Source: Tritrichomonas musculus (taxonomy: Eukaryota; Parabasalia; Tritrichomonadida; Tritrichomonadidae). Taken from it: 64,000 nucleotides of DNA. The DNA lies in assembly GCA_039105265.1 (NCBI GenBank), contig JAPFFF010000012.1, positions 2,666,001-2,730,000 on the forward strand, given 5' to 3'. The position numbers were made by a program, and so were the translations under genes. Shown here in pieces: positions 37,201-46,714 of the stretch. Under the pieces are notes generated by a model, which saw only the letters and a program-made list of their open reading frames with translations, ran no database searches and had not been told where the DNA came from. Positions within the stretch are counted from its first letter, which is position 1. Each line of letters opens with the position of its first letter.

Positions 37201-39496
37201 TGGAGAAAAAGAAAAAGAAGTTCTTTCTTCAATAAACTTCCCTTCAATTGCTCCTTTATATGGATTTATAGAACCAGATGAAGAAAAGAAAGAAAGCGCC
37301 ATCCTATTTCCATATGCAGTTAATAGCGATCTTGATACAATGATTAAAAAAGAAATCCAAAACAAAGCTCCACCAGAATGGGATTATACACAAAAGTGCA
37401 TTACTATTTATGGCATAGCAAGAGGGATGCATATGCTTCATTCCCATGGAATATCTCATCAAGATTTGAAACCGACAAATATCCTTCTTAATGATGAATT
37501 CGAGCCTTGGATTACTGATTTCGGAATAGCAAAATTCGTTGATCCAAATCAATCGATGTATCAGACAATGACTATTGGTCCATCATATTATATGTCTCCT
37601 GAAGCCTTTATTCAAGGTAAAAATCCTAATTCTTCATCCACAAAATATGATGAACAACTTTCAGACGTTTATTCTTTTGGAATGCTGATATTTTATTTAA
37701 TGACAGGAATGCAACCTTGGTCGACTACAGGTAATCAAATCGAAATGATGAATAAAATCGTTAGAGATGAAAGGCCAACAATTCCTGACATAATACCTCA
37801 ATCAATGAAAGATTTGATTCAATCATGTTGGAATCCAGAACCTTCAGAAAGACCTAATTTTCAAGAAATTGTTAATATAATGAGCGATCCCAAATTCTAT
37901 CAATCAGATCATTCTAGATTTAAATCCAAGATTTTTTATGAATACCAGATTAAACTTGGCGATCCCCAATTCATCAAATTTAGCTCTCAAGAAATCAAAC
38001 AGTTCCAATCTGGACGAAGCACATCAATTCTTGATTTCTTCCCAACAACAAATTTCTTATCAGCAGAAAGTATTCTTCGACAAATGGCAAGCAAAGGAGA
38101 TGCACAATCACAATATAGGCTAGGATTAATGCTAAAAGAAGGGAAAACGCTGAAACAAGATTTAGAAAGTGCTGTTGAGTATTTAAAGCAATCATCAAAC
38201 CAAGGGTATCTTGATGGAATTATTGCTTATGCAATTTGTCTAAAAGAAGGAACGGGTGTTGAAACAAATAAAAAAGAAGCATACAATTTGATTCAAACCG
38301 CAATTAATAAAGGTAGTATTGATGCATTAATCATTTTAGCTTCATGGTATTCAAATGACTTCCCTAGAAAATATGGAATAGCTTTAGATCTTCTTAATCG
38401 TGCCCGTGAAAATGACCATCCTGATGCCCCTGCTTTAATTGGCTCTTTATTTGAAAAAAGAAAATTGAATACAGTTACATCAAAAGAAGAAATTATGCAA
38501 TATTATAAAGAATCTTGTTTTAATGGTTCTTATGAAGGCATGTATCATATGGCCACCTTTTATCATTATGGAATTGGAATTGATAAGAATCAAAGTGAAG
38601 CTGCTCGTCTTTATAATTTAGTAGCCAAAAATACGAATCATTATCGAAATCAGAATCAAAATCCAGCAATCTTTTCATTAACCATTTTATATGAAGAATT
38701 AGGCGAAACTGAATTTGCTTTTAAATTAGCTGATTATTATCGTGATAAAGACATGTTTGTTGGATATCTTAGATGTGCAGATTTGTATGAGCGAGGCGTT
38801 GGCGTCCCTAAGAATGAAGAAAAAGCCAATGAATATCTTACTATTGCAAAAGAGAAGAGATTTACCAAAGAACAATTAAAAGTTGCTTTATTGTATTCCC
38901 GTGGTAAAGGTGTTATTAAAAATAAAGAAAAAGGTTTCTTTTGGACTAAAATTGCAGCTGAAAACGGATCTTCTCATGCCCAAGCAAATTTGGCTCATTA
39001 TTATTTAAGAAACGGACCAAATTATGAATTAGCTGAGCATTATGGCATAATGAGCTATAAAGCTGGAAACCAGCGTGGAATGTGGCAACTATCTAGAGTT
39101 TACAGATGCAAAGAAGACGATGAACAAGAAATTTTTTATTTAGAACAATCAGTAAAAGCTGGCTATGAAAGAGGCTTGGTTGATTTAGGAATTAAATATA
39201 AAGAAAAAAATAGGAAAAAAGAAGCAATAAAGGCACTTAAAGAAGCTGCTGATAAAAAATTACCAAAGGGAATGTTTCATTATGGAAACGAACTTTTTAA
39301 TGGTAAATTGGTAAAAAAAAATATTGAAGAAGGACTGAAAATGATTGAGTCTGCTGCTAAAATCGGATGTAGAGAAGCCATTCAAAGGGTCATTGATATA
39401 TATTCATCAGGCGAAGAAGGTGTTAATATTAACATGGATATCGCTAATGAATATAAAGAAATTTTGAAACGAATACCAAAGCACTTCAAGCATTAA
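34247..39496 (+). CDS. Multi-kinase protein: pseudokinase, kinase, pseudokinase, kinase, then Sel1 repeats
   Basis: The open frame starts at a TTG (34244). The first ATG, next codon, gives 1,749 aa. Four protein-kinase-like domains follow. Domain 1 (about 50-240) is degenerate (no HRD or DFG: VNFTPNYVFLDD, FIDIDK). Domain 2 (about 285-565) has K318, H413-R-D415 and D433-F-G, so it looks active. Domain 3 (about 640-925) has HLN (769-771) and INID for HRD and DFG, so it is likely inactive. Domain 4 (about 950-1245) has K980, HQD (1071-1073) and D1091-F-G, so it may be active with an altered HRD. The type is TKL/Ser-Thr-like. Residues about 1290-1740 are Sel1-like TPR repeats (ASKGDAQSQYRLGLMLKEG, ...EKGFFWTKIAAENGSSHAQANLAHYY). 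This is an expanded trichomonad signalling architecture; substrates are unknown. Confidence 0.85.
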   Translation: MNDSNTQVQINESSDSEAKSCSINNETDNNNLSEIVNKTGKIFSKSAQAYARREKKIYYTPISTFIDKDAIELAPAKYDLTQKIIIIYGLAALLNKIHEKGTTKVNFTPNYVFLDDKYQPFIDIDKLNSDSKNQNVEDFVLFNTKFKSYLPPELIEEGKIIFEEPESKMKADVYIFGSICLSIISKSVFDESTDLYEIISYCNDNLVSGKLLDLINSCLSEPCKRPSFDNILFIITSQPFINNLERFDVDRFIQYQKTVVDEKYIVEINSNFDITSIPNIKLYLRTDFKLMKGSLGTGASGVVRKARNIQTKEIVAFKEVNEQKNEEDKMRIFREIEILACTDHYAIQKLYGYIKGDESKNQKIVILTLLEKNGSLKNILKDKHSELDYTQKFIIMYGIASGMYYLHERNIFHRDLKPENVLLNDDMEPLITDFGLSKITKKENEFFVNTIPSKGTPIYMAPELFDAPIECFFALYNSKLADVFSFAMLVYYLFSGNPPWINTNINKIRNNVIEGKRPTFPSEFPKLIRLLVEACWAQEPTQRPSFEEILRIIGHSVFMNNLGFKIDKKKFNDYQRKVLIESFNTDDLIGSQTGSNGSSKSNRTNIFIKGIKFPKIPEGKIYSNSDFKNSSPEEKIENPFYDITKVEKADQSDDYFYQAEIKEEFVDDIEIISRLSDQIQVLLNTNHPSINNLYGIFDLPPKISYKENAESLFDIFPVVDDWLPALITPYASNENLLTRRCSLSITQKFIILYGIAAGMYYLHKKGMTHLNLKPENILLNDKLEPLINIDITSRPKPSKKNLIYILPAFSFPYVAPELLNFQNSQGNDINEKFADVYSFSMIAYFLISGLHPWDLSLGFQSILRKTLKGERPMNTGLIPQPFDKLIEDCWSTDPLKRLSFKEILNHIGSSDFIRSISLLNVDEFKRYQKKVVTSEFIFPIQICLIRKRSEFEIIKIIGSGTFGNVTLVTDKTNNNQVVYKVIPKIGEKEKEVLSSINFPSIAPLYGFIEPDEEKKESAILFPYAVNSDLDTMIKKEIQNKAPPEWDYTQKCITIYGIARGMHMLHSHGISHQDLKPTNILLNDEFEPWITDFGIAKFVDPNQSMYQTMTIGPSYYMSPEAFIQGKNPNSSSTKYDEQLSDVYSFGMLIFYLMTGMQPWSTTGNQIEMMNKIVRDERPTIPDIIPQSMKDLIQSCWNPEPSERPNFQEIVNIMSDPKFYQSDHSRFKSKIFYEYQIKLGDPQFIKFSSQEIKQFQSGRSTSILDFFPTTNFLSAESILRQMASKGDAQSQYRLGLMLKEGKTLKQDLESAVEYLKQSSNQGYLDGIIAYAICLKEGTGVETNKKEAYNLIQTAINKGSIDALIILASWYSNDFPRKYGIALDLLNRARENDHPDAPALIGSLFEKRKLNTVTSKEEIMQYYKESCFNGSYEGMYHMATFYHYGIGIDKNQSEAARLYNLVAKNTNHYRNQNQNPAIFSLTILYEELGETEFAFKLADYYRDKDMFVGYLRCADLYERGVGVPKNEEKANEYLTIAKEKRFTKEQLKVALLYSRGKGVIKNKEKGFFWTKIAAENGSSHAQANLAHYYLRNGPNYELAEHYGIMSYKAGNQRGMWQLSRVYRCKEDDEQEIFYLEQSVKAGYERGLVDLGIKYKEKNRKKEAIKALKEAADKKLPKGMFHYGNELFNGKLVKKNIEEGLKMIESAAKIGCREAIQRVIDIYSSGEEGVNINMDIANEYKEILKRIPKHFKH

Positions 39497-39941
39497 ATTT
39501 TTTTTTTTGTTAGTTTTTTTTTAATTCTAATATATTCTCTGTATATAAATAAAATATTTTTGTTATTTTTATTTGCTTAACTTCGACATTTTAACTTTTG
39601 ATAGCATTAAAATCATAACTTTATTTACAAAATGGCATTAAAATCATAACATTATTTCAATAAAATGAAATTGGATTTCTTCATAAAAGGATATTCAAAA
39701 TATTACTCAAAAATTCTTACACAATAGCTTTCTTTTTATTAAAATATAATTCATTATAAAACTACAAACATCAGATATCAATTAAAATTCAAATTCCAAA
39801 ATTTTGAATCATTTCTATTTTTTAACAAATTTGTAAATTAATTCAAACTTTTTGTTAAAAATATATTTCATTGTTTTTATCTTTTTAAGATAATATTTGG
39901 TCAAAATTAAAGAATTATTTACAAAGTATCAATCTTTAAAG
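39497..39941. other. Spacer, no gene seen
   Basis: AT-rich, non-coding. A direct repeat (ATGGCATTAAAATCATAAC-like, about 39602 and 39632) is the only pattern noted. Confidence 0.3.
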
Positions 39942-41522
39942 ATGACAATCAAATTCAAGGCAGATAGTAAACAAACTTCAGGTAATAGAGATATTTTCCA
40001 AAAAACACAAGTAATACTATATCTTGAAAAACATCCTCAAATAAGTCCTTTTCTCATAATCGATAGTTCTGGCATTTCGCCAAATAAGAAATCATTTTCT
40101 TCGTATCGTGATACTGTTCATCGTCAAAATCTTAAAAAACTCAAAAATCTTAAAGAAACAAAGAATTCGACTTTTCTTACTCAACCTGATCTCCCTCAAA
40201 TAACAAAACCTCAATATATGAGACATCATATATCGTTTATGTATCATGAAATTCAATTTTTATTTTATAAATTTAATTACTATCATCAAAAAGTAAATAT
40301 AAACTTTAAAGATTATGTCTCAGTGCTTATTGAATTATTTGAGTTAATTATTACTAATAACAGTAATCAAATTGAAGTTTTAAATGTCGATTTTGATTAT
40401 TTAGTATCATTCCTTCACAAAGTTCCAGATAAAATGAAGCGAGTAAGGCTTTATTATTTACAATATATTCAAGATTTTTCCAAAGAGCTTAAGAAAAATA
40501 CTAAAAGTACTGCTGATTTGCGAAAAGATTTCCTTGAAATTTTACAACAAACAAAGGGCATGGTTGATTCTTCATTAAACTTTTTTAATCCAACATCTCT
40601 TCAAGAAGAGTTTGAATACATTGTTTTTTCGCCTAATTTTGGCGTTCTTGACTTTTTAAATCAGATCATTGACAAAGAGACGTTCAATAAATTAACTCCC
40701 TCCGAATTAGTTCAAAAAATAATTAAGTTAAATAATCAAATCATTCAAATTCACAAGTTGAAAAAAGAAGATAATACCTCTTTAATTATCACATTTTTAT
40801 TTAGGATCATATTTAATGAAGTTTACCCAATGATCAAACTTTTTTATCTTCCCGAATTTAGTTTCGACCTCTTATTAAAACTAAAAGATTTGACGTTAAA
40901 AGATATCAACGTACCTCTCGAATATTGCCCAGCAGAATTTTCGTCAGAAAAATACATGAATGATTTTCCCAGGAACACTTTTCGAAATGATCCAAACTAC
41001 TCACTTGCTTCAATTCATATTGAATTTATCTCATTTTTCACAAATCCGCTTGACATACTCCATCAAATCAGCGCTGCATTGCATGAAATAGAGAAAGCTG
41101 CAATGATATACAAACTTGAAAATGCATCACGCTTAAAGAAGAAAACAAAGAATGATGAGGGAGCCAATGATATAAATGATAATAATGATTCTGTTGCTGA
41201 TGACAACTTTAACATTCAACCTGTTCCAGAGGAATTGTCAGAATTTTTATTCCCTTTTGAAGTTACTTTTGCTCTTTTTATTAGCACGATATTGGCATCC
41301 GATGTTCCTGAATTTATGAGAATTGCAGCATTTACGGACAAATATTCTCCTACATTTGGTCTTTGTGCGAGCTTTGAATTCTCTCTTGCTAAATTGAAAA
41401 CAGTATCAATTTATATGCAAAACCTTGCTCAGCAAATGATAGAGAAAGAAGCAAAATTGAAAGCTTCGAAAAATGAAAATTATAATAAAACAGGAGCTAC
41501 CAAAAATACTGATACAGTCTAA
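39942..41522 (+). CDS. Helical protein, possible VPS9-type Rab5 exchange factor
   Basis: The frame is open from a TTG at 39897. The first ATG is 39942, giving 526 aa (a short N-terminal stretch is then excluded). It is all-helical in look. The region about 400-500 (EFLFPFEVTFALFISTILASDVPEFMRIAAFTDKYSP… SFEFSLAKLKTVSIYM) has the spacing of the VPS9 core (…LLPVL..VL..S.VP.L.....F......E….L..L..A..YI), preceded by a helical bundle. VPS9 proteins load GTP on Rab5-type GTPases for endocytosis. The match is by eye and weak; it may also be a new helical family. An acidic linker (about 370-400) splits the proposed core. Confidence 0.4.
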   Translation: MTIKFKADSKQTSGNRDIFQKTQVILYLEKHPQISPFLIIDSSGISPNKKSFSSYRDTVHRQNLKKLKNLKETKNSTFLTQPDLPQITKPQYMRHHISFMYHEIQFLFYKFNYYHQKVNINFKDYVSVLIELFELIITNNSNQIEVLNVDFDYLVSFLHKVPDKMKRVRLYYLQYIQDFSKELKKNTKSTADLRKDFLEILQQTKGMVDSSLNFFNPTSLQEEFEYIVFSPNFGVLDFLNQIIDKETFNKLTPSELVQKIIKLNNQIIQIHKLKKEDNTSLIITFLFRIIFNEVYPMIKLFYLPEFSFDLLLKLKDLTLKDINVPLEYCPAEFSSEKYMNDFPRNTFRNDPNYSLASIHIEFISFFTNPLDILHQISAALHEIEKAAMIYKLENASRLKKKTKNDEGANDINDNNDSVADDNFNIQPVPEELSEFLFPFEVTFALFISTILASDVPEFMRIAAFTDKYSPTFGLCASFEFSLAKLKTVSIYMQNLAQQMIEKEAKLKASKNENYNKTGATKNTDTV

Positions 41523-41976
41523 TTCAAAGAAACATAGCTTGCCATATTTTATTTAATGATGTATTTGCGTATGTTTTTAATATATATATAGATTTATAAA
41601 TTGTTTACTCAATAGAAAATATTATCTCTTTTTTTATTTTTTCTTTGTTTTCCAAAATGCTATTGACAACATTCAATTTTTTTCAATGTTCTATGAAAAT
41701 CTTTATGCTTATTGACCTTTAAAATGAGCAAATTTGACCTCGATGCATTAGAAAAAAACCTTTTGAATCCCGCTTTAAACTAAAACTTAAATTTCAATAG
41801 TGCGATAAAACTTTTTCTGAATTGAATTACTAGATGATTTATCGTATATATATATCGAAAAGACATAAACTATGTAAATAAGTTATCACTACCATAAATT
41901 TTAAAACGCGATACTTAATAATTTACATTTAAATTTAATCTTTAATGATTTATTAAATCAATAAAAAACAATCATA
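41523..41976. other. Convergent spacer, no gene seen
   Basis: Shared 3' region of the two convergent genes, AT-rich. No structure stronger than short A/T runs. Confidence 0.3.
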
Positions 41977-42660
41977 TTAAATAATTTGAAGCATTTGCTC
42001 TGAAATAAAAGGAACTAGAATAGGATCTATATTTTTCAAATCGATGACTGTCTTTCCATTTGACAAAGTCAAACTGAGGTTCTTATTTTTTTCATTTGAA
42101 CTCGCTTTTGCTAATTGATTAGTACTTTTTATTAATGAATTTGTTGTAGCTGGGACATCATTTGCCGATACTTTTCCATAATCATTTGGATCTTTAAAAG
42201 AATTCACAGTTAATGAAATTGGTTGATGCGTTGGAGATAACTGCTTTTGGTTTATCTGTATTGGGAATTTAGATTTGTTTTTTAGAGAAGAGGAAATTAT
42301 TTTTCTTTGATTGAAAAAGTTTATTGCACATAATTTTTGATTGACAATTGATTTGCAATGATTTCTTATGTCATACTGTGCTCTTCCAGGGAAAAATTTT
42401 TCCATTGATTTCCAGCGGGAACCTTGTTCATTAAAAAGTTGCAATAATAAAGCATCTTCTTCTGCTGTCCATTCACCTTTAATTACATTTTCACAAAGGG
42501 AGTTTGTCCATCTATCACGACATTGCCGAACAGTTCTGTTTGCCATTTGACACGATATTATGGACCAATTCTGCTCTCCATATCGATCTACAAGCTCACG
42601 TAACTTTTTATCTTCATCAGGAGTGAATGGATGACGTTTCCTCTTTTGATTTTTGCTCAT
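41977..42660 (-). CDS. Myb R2R3 transcription factor
   Basis: 227 aa, ATG at 42660. Two Myb repeats lie near the N-terminus: HPFTPDEDKKLRELV…QNWSIISCQMANRTVRQCRDRWTNSL and GEWTAEEDALLLQLF…SRWKSMEKFFPGRAQYDIRNHCKSI. Regularly spaced Trp/Phe residues stand at the helix cores (F, W, W then W, W, H/C). Myb proteins of this size are the main known specific regulators of trichomonad genes, binding promoter elements that drive stress or adhesin genes. The C-terminal about 110 residues are Ser/Asn/Lys-rich with no fold. Targets are unknown. Confidence 0.85.
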   Translation of the reverse strand: MSKNQKRKRHPFTPDEDKKLRELVDRYGEQNWSIISCQMANRTVRQCRDRWTNSLCENVIKGEWTAEEDALLLQLFNEQGSRWKSMEKFFPGRAQYDIRNHCKSIVNQKLCAINFFNQRKIISSSLKNKSKFPIQINQKQLSPTHQPISLTVNSFKDPNDYGKVSANDVPATTNSLIKSTNQLAKASSNEKNKNLSLTLSNGKTVIDLKNIDPILVPFISEQMLQII

Positions 42661-44002
42661 TGGTAAACAAACAGTAATCTGAAGGATATAAAATTATTTA
42701 TTTTCACAGCAATATTCAATTATTCATCGTTTTGGTCTTTTTTAGAGATTATTTAAGAAGGTTGAATTTACATTTCATATAAATAATTTAAAAATTTGAA
42801 TAGTTAATTCAATAGTTCGGATAATAATCGTACTTATTTTTGTGTAGTATTATTATCGTAAAATAAATTAAAGAAATTAGTTTTTTTTATTGTTTTAAAG
42901 CATAATACGATTTTAAAATGCTTTTTTTTAAGTTTATATTTTTTAAAAATTTAATATCAAAATAAGATTAACGATTATTTTTCAATTAAACATCAATTTT
43001 ATATTTATTCAAAATTAATCGTAAATATTTGGCTTTTTGAATGAAATAGAATATTTATATATAAGCTTTTTATAGTATTATTTAAAATAATATTCTATAA
43101 TGCATAATAATACTGTTGATTTATGTATTCTTTTTTTCTGAAAAAATCAGGTTTTTCTTATACTATTCAATTTTTGTAAGATTCTATATTTGAATATTCA
43201 AATATAATATTATAATATTAAAAATTTGAAAAAATTTACATTTATAAAAAAATCACAATAAAACAGCCAAATATATTATACACGCCTTGATATCTTTGTA
43301 TGAAATTCAAATGGCGATCAAAGGAACAAAAATCTTGATAGAATAAGAATGACTTTTTCACTCTAACGTTAAAGGAAAAAATCATATTTGTTAACTTCGG
43401 GCTTAAATTAGCAGTTATTAATAATAATTTATAATAAGAAACAATTATTCTGATATTATATTAAACTATTTACAACTTAAAAATCATCTATATATTATTA
43501 TTGCCAATTTTATGAAAATCATAGAGAGCTGAAAAACATTTTTTTTCCAAATCAAAATTATATTCATATAATACAATTCAAGATATTTTAAAATTCAAAA
43601 ATATTGGAATCTTATAAATATATTTTTCTATTTTATTTTAATCTTTATCAAGGTTTATTGAGAAAAAAATGAAAATAATATTTTTATATTTCTTTCAAAT
43701 CATATCAAATATATTAAAATAAAGATATCTAATCGATTAAAATTAATTACTAATATTTTTGAGATGAAATAGTAAATAATATTTATTTTTATTTTGATAT
43801 AAAAATAAAAACTAATTAATACATAGTTGTGCTTTGAGATAGAATTGAATTATTCTATTTACTTCTTTTATTTACCATAACTTTTTGTTAATGGGTTCAA
43901 AATTTCAATGATATGATTTTATACATAAAATAAAAATTCGATTTCCTTAAATAATCAATAAAGTATTTTACAATATATTTTTTGGGAAATCGTAATAACC
44001 CG

Positions 44003-44033
44003 TAATTACGAAAAGTTGGAATTTTCGTAATTA
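44003..44033. other. Perfect 12-bp hairpin
   Basis: TAATTACGAAAA (44003-44014) and TTTTCGTAATTA (44022-44033) are exact complements around a 7-nt loop. A 12-bp perfect stem is unlikely but not impossible in DNA this AT-rich. Confidence 0.55.
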
Positions 44034-44206
44034 TAAACATCAAAATAATAAAATGATGGTGTTAAAAATCTTTGCGCTTTTACGTTTATATGCGAATTCC
44101 CACAATAATATCGATTTTAAACTAATTAAAAAATATTAGGTTTATAATTTTTTTATATAGAAAAAACCATGAGTTGCAAAAAAAGTTCAGGGCTTTTTTT
44201 TCTATG

Positions 44207-44248
44207 GTACGATACAAGGTCAATATTGACCTAAACCGCTAAGGGCAA
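44207..44248 (-). repeat. Dispersed 42-bp repeat, copy 2 (inverted)
   Basis: The reverse complement of 44207-44248 is nearly the same as 16044-16085: TTGCCC..AGCGGTT.AGGTC, an AATATTG core, then GTATCGTAC. It lies about 28 kb away inside an empty gap, suggesting a dispersed element. Confidence 0.6.
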
Positions 44249-44404
44249 TTACGATTACGGGCGATTACTATTTCCCATATTTTTTTTTGAAATTAAAGTT
44301 ATGCAGCTGATTATCACATACATATAATGACTCTAATTGTAATTTTTCGGACTGATGAAAATAAAAATGATTACAATTTATTGAATTTGACCAGATTAAA
44401 AATA

Positions 44405-44405
<1 letters not shown>

Positions 44406-44443
<38 letters not shown>
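44406..44443 (+). repeat. Poly(A) run of 38
   Basis: 38 A in a row. It could be the remains of a retroposed tail, but no retrogene sequence precedes it, so simple slippage is equally likely. Confidence 0.7.
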
Positions 44444-44445
<2 letters not shown>

Positions 44446-44899
44446 TATAGTCTACTTGAAAACCCCTACCATTTTTATTCACCTATTTTTGGTCTTTAAT
44501 GGTGGCAAAAAGTATGTTGGTCGAAAACCCACATACCATTTTCTATTCAATTTTTTTATCGAAAAATTGAATAGATTGCATTTTTAAATAATAATATCTA
44601 AATATAAAATAAACATTTTTTAAATAATAATAATTATTTTGTCAAATGAACATTTTATCTATATGTATCTATAATATTATGATTCTAACTCTTTTATATA
44701 GAGATTTGGTAGGGGGTTTTACTCTAGACTATATTCAAAAGTATCTTCACAAATAAAAATTTTTTTTCAAAGTGATGAATAGAATAAAGAATTTAACACA
44801 ATTTTTTGAATTAATTTTTGAGATAAGTCTTTTCAAAAGAAAAGATAATTCTGAACATGAATAATTCATTTATTCTTTTGCCGGTTTCAAAAGCTCAGG

Positions 44900-46516
44900 A
44901 TGTCCGAGAACGAATCAACGTATGCCGAGAGCCACCATAACGACAAACAACCTCAAGAAATGCACAAAGCTGTTTCAATTCTTCATTTGGTTTGCATTTC
45001 TTTCTTTTATGTTTGCGCAGGTCCTTTTGGACAAGGTGAAGCAATAGCAGCAGGTGGGGCAAAGTGGACATTTGTTTTTACATTACTTGTTCCAATCGTA
45101 TTTAGTGTTCCTCTTGCTTTAATATCAAGTGAACAAGCTTCTCGATTACCTACTTGCGGAGGATGCGCTGAATGGGGCCTTATTTTAGGAAGATTTATGG
45201 GAATTTTAAACACATATGTTCGAACATTATGTTCAGTTTTTGATAATGCAATATATCCAGTTATGGTTTGTGATTATCTAGCAACTCTTGTTCCGCAAAT
45301 GGATACAATGGGATATAGGATCCTTGTTGTTATTGTATCAAATGCAATAGTTATTGCAATCAATATATCTGGACTCGAAACTGTTGGATCTGTATCATTT
45401 GTACTTGCAATAATTATTATTGTACCATTCTTTCTCTTTTTCTGCTTTGGTGCCTCAGAAATGACAGTAGATAAAGTGTTTGCTGATAAGCCTTCTGAGT
45501 ATGGCCCAGTTGATTGGTCATTACTGATTTCGACCCTCATTTGGCAATATAGTGGCTTTGATACAGTAGCTGCTCTTTCAGAAGAAACAAAAAATCCAAA
45601 ACGTACTTTCCCAATTGCGCTATCAATAACAATAATAATTGTTACCCTTGTTTACATTCTTCCTACAATTTCAGGTCTTTCAGTTGAACCAGATTTAGAA
45701 GAGTGGGAAAGCGCTGCCTTTTCAGATATTTCGAAAAAGCTTCCTCATTGCGGAAACGGATGGCTTGCCTATTGGATCAGCGTTGCTGGCATTGTATCAG
45801 CTCTTTCTCTCCTTAATATTGCTGTTTCTTGTACTGGACGTGAGACTTATGCAGGAGCACTTCTCGATGCATTTCCATTTTCCAAATACCTCGGCAAACT
45901 TAATAACAATATGAAACACGAGCCACTTCCAATTATTTCTCTTGTTTTCATGTCAGTTTTAACTATTCCTTTCTCTCTTTTTGATTTTTCAATGCTTGTG
46001 GAATGGAGCGGCCTTTTAACTGTTATCCAACAGTTAATTCAAATTGCAGCATTTATTGCTCTTCGTTTCCCTTCAATGATCCGAAGAATGAAGCGTGAAC
46101 AAGCAATATTAAGAGCTCGTGTTGAAGCTGTTGAATTGTCTTCAATTGATGCTTCTACTCAAGTTTCTAGGGCTGAACAACAAAGTCTTGAAGAAGATAT
46201 AAGAAATAGAAATAGGGAACTTGATGTTCCAACTGATGACGATGAAATTAACGATTTAAGCAATAAGTTTATTATTCCTGGCGGATGGGCTGGCGTATTA
46301 ATTGTCTGCCTTCCTCTAGCTGCAATTTGTATCTTTTTGTGTGTTGTTGAAGGATGGGAGTCATTAGTGATTTCCATAGCAATGGTTGCTGGAATGTTTT
46401 TACTTAAAGGAATTGAAATTGGTATCAAAAAGCTTATTACTGCTTGCAAGAGAAAGAGAGCCAGAGCCAGAAGAGAGAAAAGAGAAATTAACCAATCATC
46501 TGATGCTTCCCCATAA
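44900..46516 (+). CDS. APC-superfamily permease, polyamine/amino-acid transporter-like
   Basis: 538 aa from an ATG. About 11-12 hydrophobic spans with the APC signature. Near the N-terminus, ISFFYVCAGPFGQGEAIAAGG and later VFDNAIYPVMVCDYL, LIWQYSGFDTVAALSEETKNPKRTFP match the plant/protist polyamine-uptake (PUT/LAT-type) branch, which has GPFG..DS.GA.G and V.DNALYPV..LDYL. Trichomonads take up putrescine and other polyamines, so this role is plausible but inferred. A cytosolic loop after about residue 400 has acidic and Gln/Arg-rich stretches. The C-terminus is Arg/Lys-rich (RARREKR). Confidence 0.8.
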   Translation: MSENESTYAESHHNDKQPQEMHKAVSILHLVCISFFYVCAGPFGQGEAIAAGGAKWTFVFTLLVPIVFSVPLALISSEQASRLPTCGGCAEWGLILGRFMGILNTYVRTLCSVFDNAIYPVMVCDYLATLVPQMDTMGYRILVVIVSNAIVIAINISGLETVGSVSFVLAIIIIVPFFLFFCFGASEMTVDKVFADKPSEYGPVDWSLLISTLIWQYSGFDTVAALSEETKNPKRTFPIALSITIIIVTLVYILPTISGLSVEPDLEEWESAAFSDISKKLPHCGNGWLAYWISVAGIVSALSLLNIAVSCTGRETYAGALLDAFPFSKYLGKLNNNMKHEPLPIISLVFMSVLTIPFSLFDFSMLVEWSGLLTVIQQLIQIAAFIALRFPSMIRRMKREQAILRARVEAVELSSIDASTQVSRAEQQSLEEDIRNRNRELDVPTDDDEINDLSNKFIIPGGWAGVLIVCLPLAAICIFLCVVEGWESLVISIAMVAGMFLLKGIEIGIKKLITACKRKRARARREKREINQSSDASP

Positions 46517-46635
46517 ATTCGATATTTATAAAAAATATTAATTTCATCAATATTACTGCAGCTCTTTGATATCTTTTAATATTCATACACATTTATATTC
46601 ATTCTGTATTTTCTTCCAAAACCAATAATAATAAT

Positions 46636-46643
46636 AAAAAAAA
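46636..46643 (-). terminator. RNA polymerase III terminator of tRNA-Gly
   Basis: On the minus strand, eight T follow the tRNA 3' end directly. This is the usual pol III stop. Confidence 0.85.
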
Positions 46644-46714
46644 TGCATCGCCCGGGAATCGGACCCGGACCCCCACCTTGGCAAGGTGAAATTCTACCAT
46701 TAGACCAGCGATGC
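46644..46714 (-). tRNA. tRNA-Gly(GCC)
   Basis: 71 nt on the minus strand. The acceptor GCATCGC pairs with GCGATGC, discriminator A (CCA added later). The D arm is TGGTCTAATGGTAGA (A box TGGTCTAATGG). The anticodon stem TCACC/GGTGG encloses the loop TTGCCAA with anticodon GCC at its centre. The variable loop is 4 nt. The T arm is CCGGG-TCCGATT-CCCGG. The B box reads GGTCCGATTCC rather than GGTTCGANTCC, so position 55 (normally U/pseudouridine) is C. All stems are fully paired and no intron is present. Confidence 0.93.

Larger units (their letters stand above)
42661..44899. other. 2.2-kb AT-rich gap with repeat remains
   Basis: No intact ORF. It holds a perfect hairpin (44003-44033), one copy of a dispersed repeat (44207-44248) and a run of 38 A (44406-44443). 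The rest is very AT-rich, with no recognisable terminal repeat. Confidence 0.5.

Noticed and set aside
44406-44443. Poly(A) as tail of a retroposed gene
   Set aside because: No gene-like or repeat sequence precedes it and no target duplication is visible; slippage is enough.
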